The notes below the pieces were generated by a model, which ran no database searches, was not told the DNA's origin, and was given only the letters and a program-made list of their open reading frames with translations. Of a stretch of DNA of 17,760 nt, positions 16,201 through 17,760 are shown piece after piece. The DNA is from an uncultured Clostridia bacterium (lineage in GTDB: Bacteria > Bacillota > Clostridia > TANB77 > CAG-508): NCBI GenBank assembly GCA_947630155.1, contig CANRGM010000020.1, positions 1 to 17,760 of the forward strand, written 5' to 3'. Position numbers and translations under genes: made by a program. Within the stretch, counting starts at the first letter, position 1; each line of letters opens with the position of its first letter.

Positions 16201-16675
16201 CCTTATAGATCCTATAATTAAGTCTAAAAAAAGTTTATCTGAAGAAGAAATTGAGAATGAAATTCGAAAAAAGTTTAAAATGCAAGGCTTAATTTTGGCA
16301 GATGTGGATGTTGTAAAATTGATGGATACTAATCTAGAAAAAGGAAATTCTAATATAGTTCCAGCTTATATTGATTCAAAAGGAAATTTGAGTAATAGTA
16401 GTTCTAGTGGAGTTAGTAGAAAACAATTTGAATATTTGCAGAAATATGCTAATAAAATTATAAAACAAATTTCTATGGAGATTTTGAGTGGAAATATTGG
16501 AATAAGCCCTTATTACAATGTGAAAAATAAGAAAACGGCTTGTGATTATTGTGAATATAAGTCTATTTGCAATTTTAATGGTATGGACTGGAATATAGGG
16601 TATAATTATATTGGAAATGCCAAAAAGGAAATCGTGCTTGAGATGATTGAAGAGAAATTGGGGGACGTTCCTTAA
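13300..16675 (+). CDS. addB: ATP-dependent helicase/nuclease subunit AddB, read through a +1 frameshift at CGG 14794
   Basis: AddB partners AddA in processing double-strand ends for recombination. GTG 13300 is preferred because it gives the usual opening MSLRLIYGRSGSGKS and has GGGAG at 13285-13289; ATG 13291 is too close to that site. The nucleotide-binding loop is at residues 8-15. The zero frame reaches CGG at 14794 and stops at 14821. Skipping C14794 gives glycine 499 and continues QIELATQYETSWKIIMNVLDEI, as expected for the family, to 16675. Total length is about 1,124 residues against about 1,166 in B. subtilis. The RecB-like nuclease motif IDYKSS has D924 and K926. The iron-sulfur ligands are C764, C1081, C1084 and C1090, with the family spacing C-x2-C-x5-C for the last three. 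All key residues lie after the shift and are intact, which argues strongly against a pseudogene. AddA is not next to it; pgeF follows. Confidence 0.94.
14791..14797 (+). other. Candidate +1 recoding site, GTT CGG T (addB)
   Basis: Zero-frame codons read AAA GTG GTT CGG TCA AAT, and the zero frame stops 8 codons after CGG. Skipping C14794 gives GTT GGT CAA ATC GAG TTA GCA (V-G-Q-I-E-L-A) and joins the two halves of AddB without loss. Here the base after CGG is T, showing that the fourth base is not fixed as A. Confidence 0.8.
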
Positions 16676-16710
16676 ATTTCTCTCTTAAATAAATAGGAGG
16701 AAGTGTTTTT

Positions 16711-17532
16711 ATGGATTTAAGTAATAAGAACGTTATTCATGTTGTTAATGGTGATTGTGAATATCTGCAATTCAGAAGGCTGTTAGAATATAATGATGTT
16801 TTGAAACATGCCTATGGATTAAAACCTTATAATTTCAAAGTAATGGAAGGTGCAGATAATAAAAATGCTTTCGAGTGTTATCAGAATTTATGTAATTGTA
16901 TAGGTGTGGATTATGATAGATTGGTCAGACCAAATCAGAAACATACTGATGTTGTAAAAGTTGTGGATTTAATTGAGAATAGCATTTCTCATGAAAAGAT
17001 TAGTTATGAAGATACGGATGGGTTAGTAACAGATAAAATGGAAATTGTTTTGGGAACTGTAAATGCAGATTGTATTTTATTAATGTTTTTTGATCCTGTT
17101 AAAAAAGTTATTGCTAATGTTCATTCTGGGTGGAGAGGAACTATTCAAAAAATTGCTGTTAATGCAGTTAATAAAATGATAGAGAAGTTTCAATCTAACC
17201 CTAAGGACATAATTTGCTGTATTTGCCCAAGTATTAGGAAATGTCATTTTGAAGTTGAAAATGATGTTAAAGATATGTTTGAGGAAACTTTTGGATATAT
17301 GAGTAAAGTTGATGAATTTATAGAATATGTGGGCAAAGATGGAGATATTGATAAATGGGTTATTGATACGGTTATGATTAATAAGATTATGTTGCATGAT
17401 ATGGGATTGCTGGAAGAAAATATAATAGATAGTGGAATTTGCAGTGTTTGTAATTCTGAGAAAGTTCATTCTTTTAGAGTAGATAAGGATGATGCAGGAA
17501 GAGGAGCTGCTTTGATTTCATTGAGAGGTTAA
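16711..17532 (+). CDS. pgeF: Peptidoglycan editing factor PgeF / purine nucleoside phosphorylase (YlmD, DUF152)
   Basis: Members of this zinc-containing laccase-domain family have been shown to phosphorolyse purine nucleosides and deaminate adenosine, and in E. coli to edit peptidoglycan precursors. The 273-residue protein shows the metal ligands H78 (NQKHTDVV), C121 (NADCILL) and H138 (NVHSGWRGT). The DTDGLVT block lies at 101-107 and the CSVCNSEKVHSFRVDKDDAGRGAA tail near the end. The usual TADC is NADC here. AGGAGG at 16695-16700 sets ATG 16711. In many Bacillota this gene sits beside sepF in the ylm cluster; here it lies downstream of addB, 35 bases after it, and is probably in the same transcript. 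Confidence 0.94.
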   Translation: MDLSNKNVIHVVNGDCEYLQFRRLLEYNDVLKHAYGLKPYNFKVMEGADNKNAFECYQNLCNCIGVDYDRLVRPNQKHTDVVKVVDLIENSISHEKISYEDTDGLVTDKMEIVLGTVNADCILLMFFDPVKKVIANVHSGWRGTIQKIAVNAVNKMIEKFQSNPKDIICCICPSIRKCHFEVENDVKDMFEETFGYMSKVDEFIEYVGKDGDIDKWVIDTVMINKIMLHDMGLLEENIIDSGICSVCNSEKVHSFRVDKDDAGRGAALISLRG

Positions 17533-17555
17533 AGGGTGAAATTTTTTGGGAAGCC

Positions 17556-17673
17556 GTCGAATCAAATAGTTATGTAACTTCGTTGTCAATGGGGACGGAG
17601 ATTTTTGACACAATAAATAAAAAGGTGTGTCAAAAATCTCCGTCCCCATTGACACATAACTATTTGATTCGAC
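17556..17673. repeat. Long composite palindrome (REP/MITE-like)
   Basis: The outer arms 17556-17575 and 17654-17673 are perfect 20-base inverted repeats. The inner arms 17584-17611 and 17627-17654 are perfect over 28 bases (they share base 17654 with the outer arm). The loop is 17612-17626, and an 8-base bulge (17576-17583) occurs only on the left. GGGGACGGAG in the stem resembles GGGGACGTTCC at the addB end. No T tract follows the right arm, so a mobile palindromic element is more likely than a simple terminator, though it may also block transcription from both sides. Confidence 0.85.
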
Positions 17674-17709
17674 TACTCTACTGTTTAGTATTTAAATAGT
17701 AAAGAAAAA

Positions 17710-17739
17710 TTGACATTAAAACTAGGTAAGTGTTATTAT
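17710..17739 (+). promoter_or_regulatory. Promoter pointing out of the window
   Basis: A perfect TTGACA at 17710-17715 is followed by an 18-base spacer and TATTAT (5 of 6 matches) at 17734-17739. It should drive a gene beyond the right edge. No start codon with a ribosome binding site is visible before the window ends. Confidence 0.5.
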
Positions 17740-17760
17740 AAAAGTATATAATAACACTTA

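Noticed and set aside
17556..17673. CRISPR array or ordinary terminator
   Set aside because: There is one inverted pair and no direct repeats with spacers, and no T tract follows the right arm.

Overview
The window is very AT-rich, gene-dense and read entirely from the + strand. Gene content (MutL, MiaA, SepF, DivIVA, RsmD, FtsK/SpoIIIE, AddB, PgeF), strong AGGAGG ribosome binding sites and some TTG/GTG starts point to a low-GC Bacillota, most likely Clostridia. The exact lineage cannot be read from the window.

Layout: 1-4069 holds the 3' part of mutL, then miaA and a HlyD-like membrane-anchored gene in tight succession. At 4070-5203 a promoter drives sepF and divIVA (division and pole proteins), closed by a terminator. 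At 5204-6409 a second promoter with a matching upstream element drives rsmD and a small coiled-coil gene. At 6441-8945 a hairpin leader is followed by ftsK/spoIIIE. At 9047-12265 an unrecognised 517-residue gene is coupled to a beta-CASP metallo-beta-lactamase RNase and closed by a terminator. At 12301-17532 come an OGG-type 8-oxoguanine glycosylase, addB and pgeF. At 17556-17673 lies a long composite palindrome, followed by a promoter pointing out of the window.

The central discovery is a recoding signal. Three genes (HlyD-like, ftsK, addB) are each split by a +1 frame change, and otherwise encode complete, well-conserved proteins. In all three the break lies at an in-frame CGG codon, at 3052, 7775 and 14794. 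Skipping the C (or reading CGGN as one four-base codon) restores the frame and places glycine at the junction. By my manual scan these are the only three in-frame CGG codons in roughly 5,500 codons; the other 18 CGG trinucleotides in coding sequence straddle codon boundaries. Three independent errors or decay events would not be expected to land on every CGG codon. The simplest reading is that CGG is not a normal arginine codon here and triggers +1 frameshifting or four-base decoding, perhaps after loss of the CGG-reading tRNA-Arg.

A second unusual feature is MutL. Its C-terminal domain keeps the clamp-binding motif but has lost key residues in all three metal-site motifs of the MutL endonuclease, and its linker is unusually long and N/D/E-rich. 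DNA-repair genes (mutL, ogg, addB) are well represented, but this may simply be chromosomal neighbourhood.
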